From: CALARM01 sp964431735
GTDB lineage: Bacteria > Vulcanimicrobiota > SpSt-956 > JAKJGF01
DNA: 24,108 bases
Reading direction: 5' to 3'
Assembly (NCBI GenBank): GCA_964431735.1
Contig: CAYSLJ010000111.1
Span: 1 to 24,108, forward strand
The number at the start of each line of letters is the position of its first letter. The stretch's first letter is position 1. Shown here in pieces: positions 1-8,022 of this stretch. The notes under the pieces are model-generated. The model did not search any database, was not told the origin of the DNA, and worked only from the letters and a program-made list of their open reading frames with translations. Made by a program: the position numbers and the translations under genes.

Positions 1-56
1 AGTGAAAAGTGAAGGGTGAAGGGTGAAGGGTGAAGGGTGAAGGGTGAAAAGTGAAA
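1..56. repeat. heptamer tandem array, GGTGAAG type
   Basis: Eight consecutive 7-bp units follow one another without interruption: AGTGAAA, AGTGAAG, four copies of GGTGAAG, GGTGAAA and AGTGAAA. The period is exactly seven and the only variation is at the first and last base of the unit. The array lies outside any convincing gene. Related units (AGTGAGT, AGTGAAT) recur at 2525, 7213 and, in reverse orientation, 18654. Confidence 0.9.
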
Positions 57-57
57 T

Positions 58-108
58 TTACGCGTTACGCGTTACGCGTCACGATTATATTATCACGCAT
101 CACGATTA
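58..108. repeat. heptamer tandem array, CGCGTTA type
   Basis: Directly after the first array come CGCGTTA, CGCGTTA, CGCGTCA and CGATTAT, then two further degenerate units, CACGCAT and CACGATT. The core ACGCGT is self-complementary. The array ends one base before the stop codon of the minus-strand gene that follows. The same heptamer family reappears at 19605-19624 and at 19721-19735. Confidence 0.75.
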
Positions 109-2265
109 TTACCCCACAAGTGTACCGGCAGACATTTCAACAGTTCTGGCAAATTTAACCATATCTTTATTCGCCTCTGTAGCTGCGATAAAGACATCAC
201 AGATCATATTAACTTTTTTGTTATTAAAATTAATATTACCAGAATCTACTTCAGATAACCATGTTATAAATCTGTTGACTTCTTCCTCTCTGAGTCCGTG
301 GTTACGTCCTGATGCCTGTATGGATACAGGTGAAAGATTATTACCTCTCCTTACCAGATCATCTACAAAATTCTGCACTCTTTCTCTTTTTGATATTTTT
401 CCCTGTGATGGGGCCGGATTACCCGGTAATTTTTCAGTTTTCTCATTTTCTTCTGCCTCGGATGTTCCTGAAGATGTTTCATCCTTCTCTGAAGAAACGT
501 CATTCTTTATAGAAGTATCATCCTGCCCTTTCGCCTCGTGAGATCTGTCAGTCTCTTCATAAATTTTATCCCATACCCTTGGTACAAGTGGATTTGCAGG
601 TTGTTCATCTAATTTATTGCCCCAGGAACTTATCTCTTTTTTAATATCATCTCTGGAGAAATCCACGCCTCCTACACTCCAACCACCGGTAAGTTTACCT
701 ATTTTATCCCTGAGTTTATCCCAGTTCATAGGATGTCCTGCAATAAAGGCAAGGGCTTCAAAACTTTCTTTTCCTACTCCCCCTGAAGTGGCATAAGGAC
801 TGGTAGCATACATTTCAAGAGCTCTGATAAATTTAACCATATCTCCATTCGCTCCGGAAGCATAAACAAAAATATCACTCATTGTATTTATTTTGGAATC
901 GTTAAAATCAACAAATTTTTTCCCTTTTGCAGATAACCAGACTAAAAAGTAGCTTATTTCATCTTCACTTAAGGAAGAATTTTTCCCTGCAACACCAATA
1001 TTTTCCATATCTACAACTCCCTGGCTTTTCAGGGAAGAAACAAAAAAATCCATTTTTTCCTGTCTCGTAGTTAATTTATAAGTTGGTCTGATAAAAATAG
1101 GGCCGGCAGAAGCTGAAATAACAGGTTCTGCAGTAATTACAGATGGTTCTTTCTTTAAAGGCTCTTTTTCTAAAGATTCTGACTGTAATTTTTCGTTGTG
1201 TGGAATGGCATGGTTTAAAGGAGAATATGTCTTCAAAGATTCTGACTGTAATTTTTCATTGTGTAAAATGGCATGGTTTAAAGGAGAAGATGTCTTCAAA
1301 GATTCTACAGTATAAGGAGACTTTTTTATTTTTTCATCTTCTTTAACTTGCCCCTTTGCCTGTTCATGGTGGTTCAAGAACCGGGACAGAGGTGAATGTA
1401 ATGAGATATTTTTCGAAAGTCCGTCATTCTTTTTCAGGCCAGAAGAAACACCGGGAGATAATGCAGACTGAGAGGATTTTTCTTCACCTCTTAATTTTAT
1501 TCTGGCAGATGAATATTTTGTATTTAAATATTCTTCAAGTTTTTTCTTACTGTCTTCCCGCGGTATGATGGGGTTAAAGAAATAATTTATCTTTCCTTCA
1601 TTCTTTTTTTCTTTTCTTCCCTGTCTTACAAATCTTCCTCTGACGGTATTTTCTTTAATATCCTCTTCTCTGACTTCCGAAGTATTATTCTTTTTTATAT
1701 CCTTTTTATCTCTTTCCTCTCTCACAGAAGGTTTCACATATCCTGTAACAAGACTGGCCAGTATTTTCTGTTCTCTTGTAACAGGATAACTCACAGAAGG
1801 ATCTGACTGAAGTGAAATACGATGAAGAGAGTTTTTTTCCGAAAGGGATTTATTAGAAATTATGGCGGGACTGCTCTGTGTTTTAAGATTATCTATTGCT
1901 TTTCTTAATTCTTTAAATGTATTACCTATAGTAATTAATTTTTTTTCTGTTTTTTCTCCGCCTTTAGACGATTTCTCATCACCGGTCTTTCGAGCAGACA
2001 CAGAAGCAGTGGTTTCTTTCATGCCTGTGAGCTGATGTGCTTTTTTTTCACCATAATCTTTTCCCGGTATTTCTATTTTAAAGTTTTTATTTTCCTTCTC
2101 TTTTCTTATCTTTTCTCTGTCTGTTACTTCTTTCTTATTGTTTTTAAGGTTATGTCTGGAGTCAGGAGTTTTTTTATCCTTAATGTCAATATTTTGTTTG
2201 CCTGAACTATGGTGACGAAGAGATGTTGAACTGACAGAGCTGTGAATAATATCTGTTTGTAACAT
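109..2265 (-). CDS. hypothetical protein, charged low-complexity N-terminal half and duplicated C-terminal domain
   Basis: I do not recognise this 718-aa protein. There is no signal peptide or membrane helix. Residues 1 to about 390 are rich in Lys, Glu, Ser and Asn and look disordered. They include a perfectly phased 21-residue tandem repeat at about residues 321-365 (ESLKTxSPLNHAIxHNEKLQS, two copies plus a start of a third). The C-terminal part holds two similar ~90-residue segments, about 396-491 and 626-718. Both share an acidic 'L-x-E-x-E-[IV]-x-x-F-[LI]-x-W-L-S' stretch, then 'FN-[DN]-x-K-[IV]-N-x-[MI]-x-D-[VI]-F', then 'AN-x-DMVKF', so they are an internal duplication. A linker with 'GHPMNW' and 'WDKIYEETD' separates them. 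The frame could open at GTG 2277, but that GTG lies inside the best ribosome-binding sequence (AGGGTGGT). ATG 2265, seven bases downstream, is the better start. The gene is divergent from the macroglobulin gene. Confidence 0.85.
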   Translation of the reverse strand: MLQTDIIHSSVSSTSLRHHSSGKQNIDIKDKKTPDSRHNLKNNKKEVTDREKIRKEKENKNFKIEIPGKDYGEKKAHQLTGMKETTASVSARKTGDEKSSKGGEKTEKKLITIGNTFKELRKAIDNLKTQSSPAIISNKSLSEKNSLHRISLQSDPSVSYPVTREQKILASLVTGYVKPSVREERDKKDIKKNNTSEVREEDIKENTVRGRFVRQGRKEKKNEGKINYFFNPIIPREDSKKKLEEYLNTKYSSARIKLRGEEKSSQSALSPGVSSGLKKNDGLSKNISLHSPLSRFLNHHEQAKGQVKEDEKIKKSPYTVESLKTSSPLNHAILHNEKLQSESLKTYSPLNHAIPHNEKLQSESLEKEPLKKEPSVITAEPVISASAGPIFIRPTYKLTTRQEKMDFFVSSLKSQGVVDMENIGVAGKNSSLSEDEISYFLVWLSAKGKKFVDFNDSKINTMSDIFVYASGANGDMVKFIRALEMYATSPYATSGGVGKESFEALAFIAGHPMNWDKLRDKIGKLTGGWSVGGVDFSRDDIKKEISSWGNKLDEQPANPLVPRVWDKIYEETDRSHEAKGQDDTSIKNDVSSEKDETSSGTSEAEENEKTEKLPGNPAPSQGKISKRERVQNFVDDLVRRGNNLSPVSIQASGRNHGLREEEVNRFITWLSEVDSGNINFNNKKVNMICDVFIAATEANKDMVKFARTVEMSAGTLVG
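1172..1306 (-). repeat. 63-bp tandem repeat inside the 718-aa gene
   Basis: Two 63-bp units, 1172-1234 and 1235-1297, differ at only a few bases. They are followed by nine bases of a third unit. Because 63 is a multiple of three, the repeat stays in frame and encodes a 21-residue repeat. This suggests recent duplication by slippage or recombination in a disordered part of the protein. Confidence 0.9.
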
Positions 2266-2282
2266 AACGTTTACCACCCTAT
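2263..2282 (-). promoter_or_regulatory. ribosome-binding site fixing the start of the 718-aa gene
   Basis: On the minus strand AGGGTGGT is followed by seven bases and then ATG at 2265-2263. It differs from the ideal AAGGAGGT by two bases. The upstream in-frame GTG (2277) is part of this Shine-Dalgarno sequence and is therefore unlikely to be the initiation codon. Confidence 0.6.
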
Positions 2283-2309
2283 AAAAAATTTGATTTTACG
2301 AAAGGTAGA

Positions 2310-2338
2310 TCTATAATTAATATCACGACAAAATTCAA
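2310..2338 (-). promoter_or_regulatory. candidate sigma-70 promoter for the 718-aa gene
   Basis: On the minus strand TTGAAT (2338-2333) and TATAGA (2315-2310) are separated by exactly 17 bases. Each box matches the consensus at four of six positions. Transcription would begin near 2303, leaving a leader of roughly 40 bases. The DNA is AT-rich, so a chance match is possible. Confidence 0.35.
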
Positions 2339-2524
2339 AAAGTAAAGTAATGATTATGAACTCTTATTATATAAATCTTCATAAAACCCTGATTTAAATC
2401 CATAAATTTCCTATAAAAAAGGAATAAAAATAAAAAAACTGCGACTGACAGGAAAAGCCAAAATAAAAAGGGAAATCTTCAACGGATAATTTTATAGTTA
2501 ATTTCATAACAATTCAGATTAATG

Positions 2525-2542
2525 AGTGAGTAGTGAGTAGTG
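2525..2542. repeat. short heptamer array, AGTGAGT type
   Basis: Two exact AGTGAGT units (2525-2531, 2532-2538) and a partial third (AGTG) lie in the divergent intergenic region, just upstream of the TATAAT at 2572. They belong to the same family as the array at the window start. Confidence 0.7.
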
Positions 2543-2664
2543 TGGAATGTTCTATTCTTTTCATTTTTCACTATAATTACCATACAGAGGGAGGTGTTTT
2601 TTTCTTTTATACAAATGTCCGGCCCATAGAAGTGCCTGATTTTATTATTTAAGGAGGTCATATT

Positions 2665-5600
2665 ATGAAAGTAACAAAAGTACTACCGGTCTTACTTCTA
2701 TCTCTTATTCTTATATGTTCCTTTTCCTGTAAAAAAAATATATCCGGCGGAACATATCTGGAAACCAGGATCATAGGACAGAGCGAAATTTTTTCCGGTG
2801 CTCCTGCATCATTAAGGGTTATAGCCTTTGACGCGAGAGGCATGAAACCACTGAAAGGCGCAGAAATTACCGCCACTTTAACGGCAAACGAAAATCAAAA
2901 AACTGTAGAACTCTTCAAACAGTCCAGTGACGAATTCGGAAGTATCGCTTTTAATTATAATGTCCCTTCCGATATAAAAGGGAACGGCTCAATAGAGATA
3001 AATGTTAAAGCTCCTGAAGGAGAAAGAAAAGATATTGTTCCTGTAATTATTAAAGAGAAAGAACCGAAAACAAATCTTTCCACAGATAAACCTCTTTATC
3101 AGCCCGGACAGACTGTTTATATAAAAGCCATGTCATTACTTTTACCCACTCTGGAACCGGCAGGTAAAAAGAAAGTTACACTGGAAATAATGGATCCGAA
3201 AGGCAACAAAGTATTAAAAGAAGAAAAAGAAACGTCTGACTATGGTATAGCATCAACGGATTTTGTCCTTGCAAGAGAGATAAATATGGGAGAATATACA
3301 ATAAAAATCTCAGGCGATTGCGGCACGGCAGAAAAAAAATTCCTCGTAAAGAAATATGTTCTTCCCAAGTTCAAACCTGTTATGGAAGCAGAAAAGCAGT
3401 TCTATCAGGCAGGTGAGAAAATAGAAGGACATGTAAGTGCAAAATATTTCTTCGGCAAACCTACAACAGGGGCAAAAGTAATTATAAATGTCATGGCCTA
3501 TGACGGAACATTTAAAAAAGTTTCCACCATAAAAGGAACAACAGATAAAGAAGGAATATACAAATTTTCCTATGATATACAGAAGAATTTTTCAGGATCT
3601 GTTTATGAACAGAACAAAGCATATATACAGCTTGAAGCAAATGTGATTGATCCTGCAGAACATAAAGAAGTTGTAACACATAACTATCCTCTGACAAAAG
3701 ATCCTATTACGGTTCAGGTAATGCCTGAAGGAGGAAGACTGGTGGCGAACCTGGAGAATAATATGTACCTTCTTACAAGCAATCCTGACGGAAGTCCTGT
3801 AGAATGTAATCTTATGGTAAAATTTTCAGACGGGAAAGAACCACGGCAGCTTTCCACTGACAGTAACGGCTATGCAGTACTTCCATGCACGCCGAAAGCA
3901 GGAGAACACCTGTCTTTAACTGTTACGGCGCAGGATAAAAAAGGTAACAAGGCGGAAAAATCAGTAAAATTCGTGGCAGAAGCAAAAGAAGAGAGTATTA
4001 TCATAAGAAGTGATAAAACCCTTTATGGAAACGGAGATGTGGCAAAAATAAAACTTCTTTCCACTCAGAAAGAAGGTTCTGCCTATCTGGATATTATAAG
4101 AGCAGGGAAAACCATATTTACGCAATCAGTCGATATAAAAGGAGGACAGGGTAATATTCATTTTGATGTTCCTTCCGGAGTATTCGGACTCGTCTCATTA
4201 AACGGTTATTTCGTATCGCCATACACAGGTATTGTGCAGGATAACAGAAGCGTATATATTGCTCCAATGGATCTCACTATATCAGGAAAGTTAGACAAAG
4301 CATCATATCGTCCCGGCGAGGAAGCAAAAATTAGTTTTGAAGTAACCGATAAAAAAGGCGCTCCTGTACCTTCGGCTATAGGAGTGGACATAGTGGATGA
4401 AAGTCTCTTTGCCATGTTTGAAAGACGGCCGGGAATGGAAAAAATCCAGTATCTGATAAATCCTCAGTATCTCACTTCACCATATGTATTAAAAGGGCTT
4501 AACATGGGTGATTTTATTCTGAACGCTCAGGAGCCATCAAGTGATACAGGTGCAAAAGTTTTAATCGCACAGGCGCCTCAAATATCTCCTTATACGGTAA
4601 ACCAGGATTCTTACAGAGAAAAAATCCAAAAAATCCTTGGAGATCTTCAGACTGCAGGTAGTGCATGCCAGAGTTTTTACGGAAATAATAAACAATATGC
4701 AAACAGTATAAATGATCTTGTAAAAGCAGGTTTTATGCAGGCGACAAAAGATCCGTGGGGACAGGATTATATTATAAAACCGCCTCAGAGTGAAAATAAA
4801 AGTACGAGCCCTTACTGGAATGAAACTATGGCAAATGTAATATGTATCGGTGCAGACGGCAAGGAAGGCACACCCGATGACCTGGATTACAGAGATTTTG
4901 TAATAGCAATGGGGTCTGTACCAAGACGGGATGTTATATATTATGAAGATGAAGTCAAAGGTGGCCAAATAGCATTAGAAACAAACGAAGCCAGAATAGC
5001 CACGGCAGAACAGAAAATGGATAAGGGCATGGACTACAGTGCAAAAGATAAGGCACTCGCACCTCCCGCACCTGCAACTGCCACGCAGGCATCTTTAGAT
5101 GGCGGAGTAGAACCTGTAAGGGTAAGAGAATATTTTCCCGAAACACTTTTCAGTAATCCCCAGTTAATTACAGATGATAAAGGTAAAGCAGAACTGAATA
5201 TTCCTCTTGCAGATTCAATCACTACATGGAGAATGAGCACTGTTGCAAATTCACAGAAGGGAGAACTTGGAAGTTATTCTTCAGGCGTAAAGGTATTTCA
5301 GGATTTCTTCATAGATTTAAATCTTCCCGTAAAACTCACAGCAGGAGATGAGGTTTCAGTTCCCGTATCTATTTACAATTATCTTCCCTCAACACAGAAG
5401 GTTCAGTTGAAAATGGAAAAGGGAGACTGGTTTGAAATAATCGGTCAGGACATAATAGAAGCAGCTGTTCCGAAAGAAGACGTAAAAAGTGCGTCTTTCC
5501 GTATAAAAGTCAAAGACGTAGGCATACACAAATTTACAGTGAATGCAAAGGGAAGCTCTATGGGTGATGCCATAACAAAGGAAATAGAAGTAGAGCCTTA

Positions 5601-7206
5601 CGGGAAAAAATATGTTCTCTACAAAGGCGATATGATAACAGGTAAAGGCGGAAGTACAACCCTCACAATACCGGGCAATGCAGTGTCTGGAGGCAGTAAT
5701 ATCCTCCTTACGGTATATCCGAGACCTTTCTCTCAGATTGTAGAAGGCCTTGACAGTGTATTCTCCACTCCTTCAGGATGTTTTGAACAGACTTCTTCCA
5801 CCACATATCCAAATGTGCTTGCCCTGGATTATTTGAGGAAAACAAAACAGTCTTCCCCGGAGATTGAAAGAAAAGCCAATGCTTATATAAATCAGGGTTA
5901 CCAGATGCTTCTCGGTTACGAAATACAGGGAGGAGGTTTTCAGGTATGGGGAGAAGCACCTGCAACAAAGGTTTTGACTGCCTATGGCATAATGGAATTT
6001 ACCGATATGTCGGAAGTATATCAGGTAGATACTGCCGTTATCGAAAGGGCGAAAAAATGGCTACTCTCCGTAAGAGAACCTGACGGAAGCTGGACTCCTG
6101 ACGCACAGTTTGCCCATGCGGAACAGTGGGGAACAATACAGTCAAACAACATCCCTTCCACTGCATATATTACATGGGCTCTCGCAGAGGCAAAATGTAA
6201 AGACGAACTGTCTGACTCCATAGCATATCTGAAAAAGAATCTCGGACAGATTGACAATCCCTATATACTTGCCCTCTGTGCCAATGCATTCCTCACGGTA
6301 AATCCTTCAGACAGTGAAGGTTTAGAATTACTAAAAAAACTGGATGGTACAAAAAAATCAGAGGAAGGTGTTGTATACTGGGAGTCAAATTCTCTCTATT
6401 CTTCAGGGACACCGGCACAGATAGAAACGACTGCTCTTATTATATACGGCATGTTAAAAGCAGGAGTTTATCCCGATACTACAACAAAAGGGCTGAATTT
6501 TATAGTCAGATCAAAGGATCAGTACGGTCTCTGGCAGTCAACTCAGGCGACAATATTCGCAATGAGAGCTTTAATGCTGTCTCAGACAGGTGTCAAATCA
6601 GACCAGTTAAATATCACTGCCGATATACTCATTAACGGCCAGAAGGCAGATTCCTTTAAAGTAGATGAGAAAAACCAGGATGTATTTCAACAGTTTGATC
6701 TGAAGAAATATGTAAAAACAGGGGACAATAAGATAGAGATTGCTATGACGGGAGAAGGAACCATTGCCTATCGCGTGGCAGGTATTTATTATCTGCCATG
6801 GTCAGGTGAAAAAGCTGCAGGGAAAGAGCTTTCCATCAATCTCGCCTATGATAAGACAGAAGTAAAAACCTCTGATTACATAACCTGTAAGGTAGATGTG
6901 AAAAACCTTCGAAACTCCTATGCACCTATGGTCATGATAGAAGCAGGCATTCCTCCGGGATTTGATGTAATGACAGAAGATCTGGAGAAAATGGTGGAGA
7001 AACGTACCATATCAAAGTATGAAACCTTCAAAGGTAAAGTAGTTCTATACCTGAACGGTCTGGATAAGGGTAAATCCTTCAGCGGTTCTTACAGGCTACT
7101 TGCCAGAATTCCTCTGAAGGCAAAAACACTCCCCGGAATCACCTATCTTTATTATAACCCGGAGATAAATTCAGTATGTGCTCCTGTGACATTTGAAGTT
7201 CTATAA
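2665..7206 (+). CDS. alpha-2-macroglobulin family lipoprotein with thioester and internal GspG-like domain
   Basis: This 1513-aa protein is a bacterial alpha-2-macroglobulin, a family thought to trap proteases in the periplasm. Residues 1-22 form a lipoprotein signal, with a hydrophobic stretch ending in SFSC and Cys22 as the lipidation site. Lys at +2 is compatible with the outer membrane. Seen in order are the MG2-like strand TDKPLYQPGQTVYIKA (about residue 139), further macroglobulin domains, and VDESLFAMF (about residue 580). A GspG-like insertion with an Ala/Pro linker follows (645-815). Next come the A2M-domain opening VREYFPETLF (820), the thioester motif GCFEQ with Cys1039 and Gln1042, an alpha/alpha thioester domain to about 1330, and a C-terminal receptor-binding-like domain (about 1390-1513). 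The length is slightly below that of E. coli YfhM. The PbpC gene that often accompanies this family is not adjacent. The start is supported by AAGGAGGT six bases upstream of ATG. Confidence 0.93.
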   Translation: MKVTKVLPVLLLSLILICSFSCKKNISGGTYLETRIIGQSEIFSGAPASLRVIAFDARGMKPLKGAEITATLTANENQKTVELFKQSSDEFGSIAFNYNVPSDIKGNGSIEINVKAPEGERKDIVPVIIKEKEPKTNLSTDKPLYQPGQTVYIKAMSLLLPTLEPAGKKKVTLEIMDPKGNKVLKEEKETSDYGIASTDFVLAREINMGEYTIKISGDCGTAEKKFLVKKYVLPKFKPVMEAEKQFYQAGEKIEGHVSAKYFFGKPTTGAKVIINVMAYDGTFKKVSTIKGTTDKEGIYKFSYDIQKNFSGSVYEQNKAYIQLEANVIDPAEHKEVVTHNYPLTKDPITVQVMPEGGRLVANLENNMYLLTSNPDGSPVECNLMVKFSDGKEPRQLSTDSNGYAVLPCTPKAGEHLSLTVTAQDKKGNKAEKSVKFVAEAKEESIIIRSDKTLYGNGDVAKIKLLSTQKEGSAYLDIIRAGKTIFTQSVDIKGGQGNIHFDVPSGVFGLVSLNGYFVSPYTGIVQDNRSVYIAPMDLTISGKLDKASYRPGEEAKISFEVTDKKGAPVPSAIGVDIVDESLFAMFERRPGMEKIQYLINPQYLTSPYVLKGLNMGDFILNAQEPSSDTGAKVLIAQAPQISPYTVNQDSYREKIQKILGDLQTAGSACQSFYGNNKQYANSINDLVKAGFMQATKDPWGQDYIIKPPQSENKSTSPYWNETMANVICIGADGKEGTPDDLDYRDFVIAMGSVPRRDVIYYEDEVKGGQIALETNEARIATAEQKMDKGMDYSAKDKALAPPAPATATQASLDGGVEPVRVREYFPETLFSNPQLITDDKGKAELNIPLADSITTWRMSTVANSQKGELGSYSSGVKVFQDFFIDLNLPVKLTAGDEVSVPVSIYNYLPSTQKVQLKMEKGDWFEIIGQDIIEAAVPKEDVKSASFRIKVKDVGIHKFTVNAKGSSMGDAITKEIEVEPYGKKYVLYKGDMITGKGGSTTLTIPGNAVSGGSNILLTVYPRPFSQIVEGLDSVFSTPSGCFEQTSSTTYPNVLALDYLRKTKQSSPEIERKANAYINQGYQMLLGYEIQGGGFQVWGEAPATKVLTAYGIMEFTDMSEVYQVDTAVIERAKKWLLSVREPDGSWTPDAQFAHAEQWGTIQSNNIPSTAYITWALAEAKCKDELSDSIAYLKKNLGQIDNPYILALCANAFLTVNPSDSEGLELLKKLDGTKKSEEGVVYWESNSLYSSGTPAQIETTALIIYGMLKAGVYPDTTTKGLNFIVRSKDQYGLWQSTQATIFAMRALMLSQTGVKSDQLNITADILINGQKADSFKVDEKNQDVFQQFDLKKYVKTGDNKIEIAMTGEGTIAYRVAGIYYLPWSGEKAAGKELSINLAYDKTEVKTSDYITCKVDVKNLRNSYAPMVMIEAGIPPGFDVMTEDLEKMVEKRTISKYETFKGKVVLYLNGLDKGKSFSGSYRLLARIPLKAKTLPGITYLYYNPEINSVCAPVTFEVL
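4600..4929 (+). other. GspG-like (type II secretion pseudopilin) domain encoded within the macroglobulin
   Basis: Residues about 646-755 of the macroglobulin resemble the soluble part of the major pseudopilin GspG. A helix (YREKIQKILGDLQTAGSAC) is followed by NDLVKAGF, DPWGQDY (residues 696-702) and IGADGKEGTPDD (starting near residue 728). In GspG the equivalents are the DPWG-x-x-Y strand and the calcium-binding loop xGxDGxxxxxDD. The N-terminal prepilin methylation helix of a true pseudopilin is absent, so this is a transplanted globular domain. It lies between VDESLFAMF and the VREYFPETLF start of the A2M domain, which is the usual bait-region position. Confidence 0.75.
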
Positions 7207-7212
7207 ATAAAG

Positions 7213-7277
7213 AGTGAATAGTGAATGGTGAGCAGTGAGTGGAGAAATTATCCTGTCACTCACTGCTCACTATTTTT
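7213..7277 (+). terminator. heptamer-derived hairpin after the macroglobulin gene, possible terminator
   Basis: Heptamers AGTGAAT, AGTGAAT, GGTGAGC and AGTGAGT (7213-7240) face an inverted set at 7257-7270. The arms 7228-7241 and 7257-7270 are perfectly complementary over 14 bp with a 15-base loop, and pairing extends a few bases further. A short T-run (7273-7277) follows the stem, so it could end transcription of the macroglobulin gene. The T-run is short, so termination is not certain. Confidence 0.5.
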
Positions 7278-7315
7278 CACTTGCAGACAAAGATAATATC
7301 TGATAAAATTTAATT

Positions 7316-7746
7316 ATGAGAATATATCTTGATAACTGCTGTTTTAACAGACCTTTTGATAATCAAATACCAATCAGAATTAAGCTGTAAACAGAAGCGA
7401 AACTTTATATTCAGGAAGAAGTTATAAATGGCTCTATTGAACTGGTATGGTCTTATATCCTTGAATATGAAAACTCTCAAAATCCTTTTGAATACAGACG
7501 GAATGCTATCATCTATGGAAGAAAATAGCAACTATCGAAATTATAGAAGATAAAGAAATTCTTCTATTGGCTAAAGATTTAATTCTTTTCGGAATAAAAA
7601 GTAAAGATGCCCTTCATGTTGCATGTGCAATAAAATCCAATTGCAATTTTTTTCTAACAACAGATGATTTATTAATAAAAAAATTATCTGATTATAATAA
7701 AATAAGGATTATGAATCCTCTAGAATTTATTATGAATCGAGGATGA
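7316..7746 (+). pseudogene. degenerate PIN-domain toxin gene
   Basis: The three-piece reading starts MRIYLDNCCFNRPFD at ATG 7316, the N-terminus of a family of PIN-domain ribonucleases (VapC-like toxins). An in-frame TAA at 7388-7390 sits where the surrounding frame (IKL-stop-TEAKLY) suggests GAA was present. The same frame continues through SIELVWSYILEYENSQNPF to about 7516. There one base appears to be missing, and reading resumes one frame over as WKKIATIEII, KSKDALHVACAIKSNC and TTDDLLIKK, ending at TGA 7744. The acidic positions expected of a PIN active site remain visible (Asp6, the DALH Asp, the TTDD Asp). The gene thus carries one nonsense change and one frameshift and should be non-functional unless the sequence has errors. 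No ribosome-binding site precedes ATG 7316. Confidence 0.8.
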
Positions 7747-7750
7747 TATT

Positions 7751-7954
7751 ATGAAGACAAACAGTGAGATAAAAATAGAAGGGTATAATGCTCTTGTAAA
7801 AGCACTGGGAACTGTGTATGCAGAAAAATTTATTACTTTATTACAACAGGAACCCTTTGATTATACAATATGGCAGGGAAATTTGTGGGCTGAGAAAGGG
7901 ATAGAAGAATTAAGTAAAGATGCTATGAATTATATAAATAATACCAGGCTATAG
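7751..7954 (+). CDS. small antitoxin-like protein downstream of the PIN pseudogene
   Basis: This 67-aa protein (MKTNSEIKIEGYNALVKALG...) resembles small proteins I recall encoded beside PIN-domain toxins of this type, with a conserved 'REPFDYT-x-W' style segment that reads QEPFDYTIWQGNLW here. It begins four bases after the pseudogene stop, and GAGG (7739-7742) gives a plausible ribosome-binding site. By position and similarity it is probably the antitoxin of the pair, although antitoxins more often precede their toxins. It is intact while its toxin is not, so it may be a relic or may neutralise a related toxin elsewhere. Function is inferred from context only. Confidence 0.6.
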   Translation: MKTNSEIKIEGYNALVKALGTVYAEKFITLLQQEPFDYTIWQGNLWAEKGIEELSKDAMNYINNTRL

Positions 7955-8022
7955 AAAAATCTGTTCATAACCGGCATTTTCCCCATATATTATTATCGAA
8001 GCACCATCAGAAGGAGAATTCT

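Larger units (their letters stand above)
2278..2664. other. divergent intergenic region, 387 bp
   Basis: This AT-rich region lies between the divergent 718-aa gene and the macroglobulin gene and must carry both promoters. It contains the candidate minus-strand promoter at 2310-2338, a short AGTGAGT heptamer array at 2525-2542, and a TATAAT at 2572-2577 on the plus strand that lacks a good -35 box. A strong AAGGAGGT ribosome-binding site (2651-2658) precedes the plus-strand gene. A 60-codon minus-strand frame in it has no recognisable content and is not called as a gene. Confidence 0.6.

Noticed and set aside
1..108. CRISPR-like array
   Set aside because: The units are contiguous 7-mers without spacers, which is a tandem repeat and not a CRISPR array.
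44..541. Plus-strand frame of 165 codons opposite the 718-aa gene
   Set aside because: It begins in the heptamer array and runs opposite the duplicated C-terminal domain of the minus-strand gene. No ribosome-binding site or motif is seen, so it is treated as a shadow.
2479..2661. 60-codon minus-strand frame in the divergent gap
   Set aside because: No family resemblance, it overlaps the expected promoter and ribosome-binding site of the macroglobulin gene, and its composition looks random.
7290..7314. Promoter-like TTGCAG with TAAAAT 17 bases on, just before the PIN pseudogene
   Set aside because: It would place transcription start at or after the ATG, and no leader or ribosome-binding site remains. 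It is too uncertain in AT-rich DNA.
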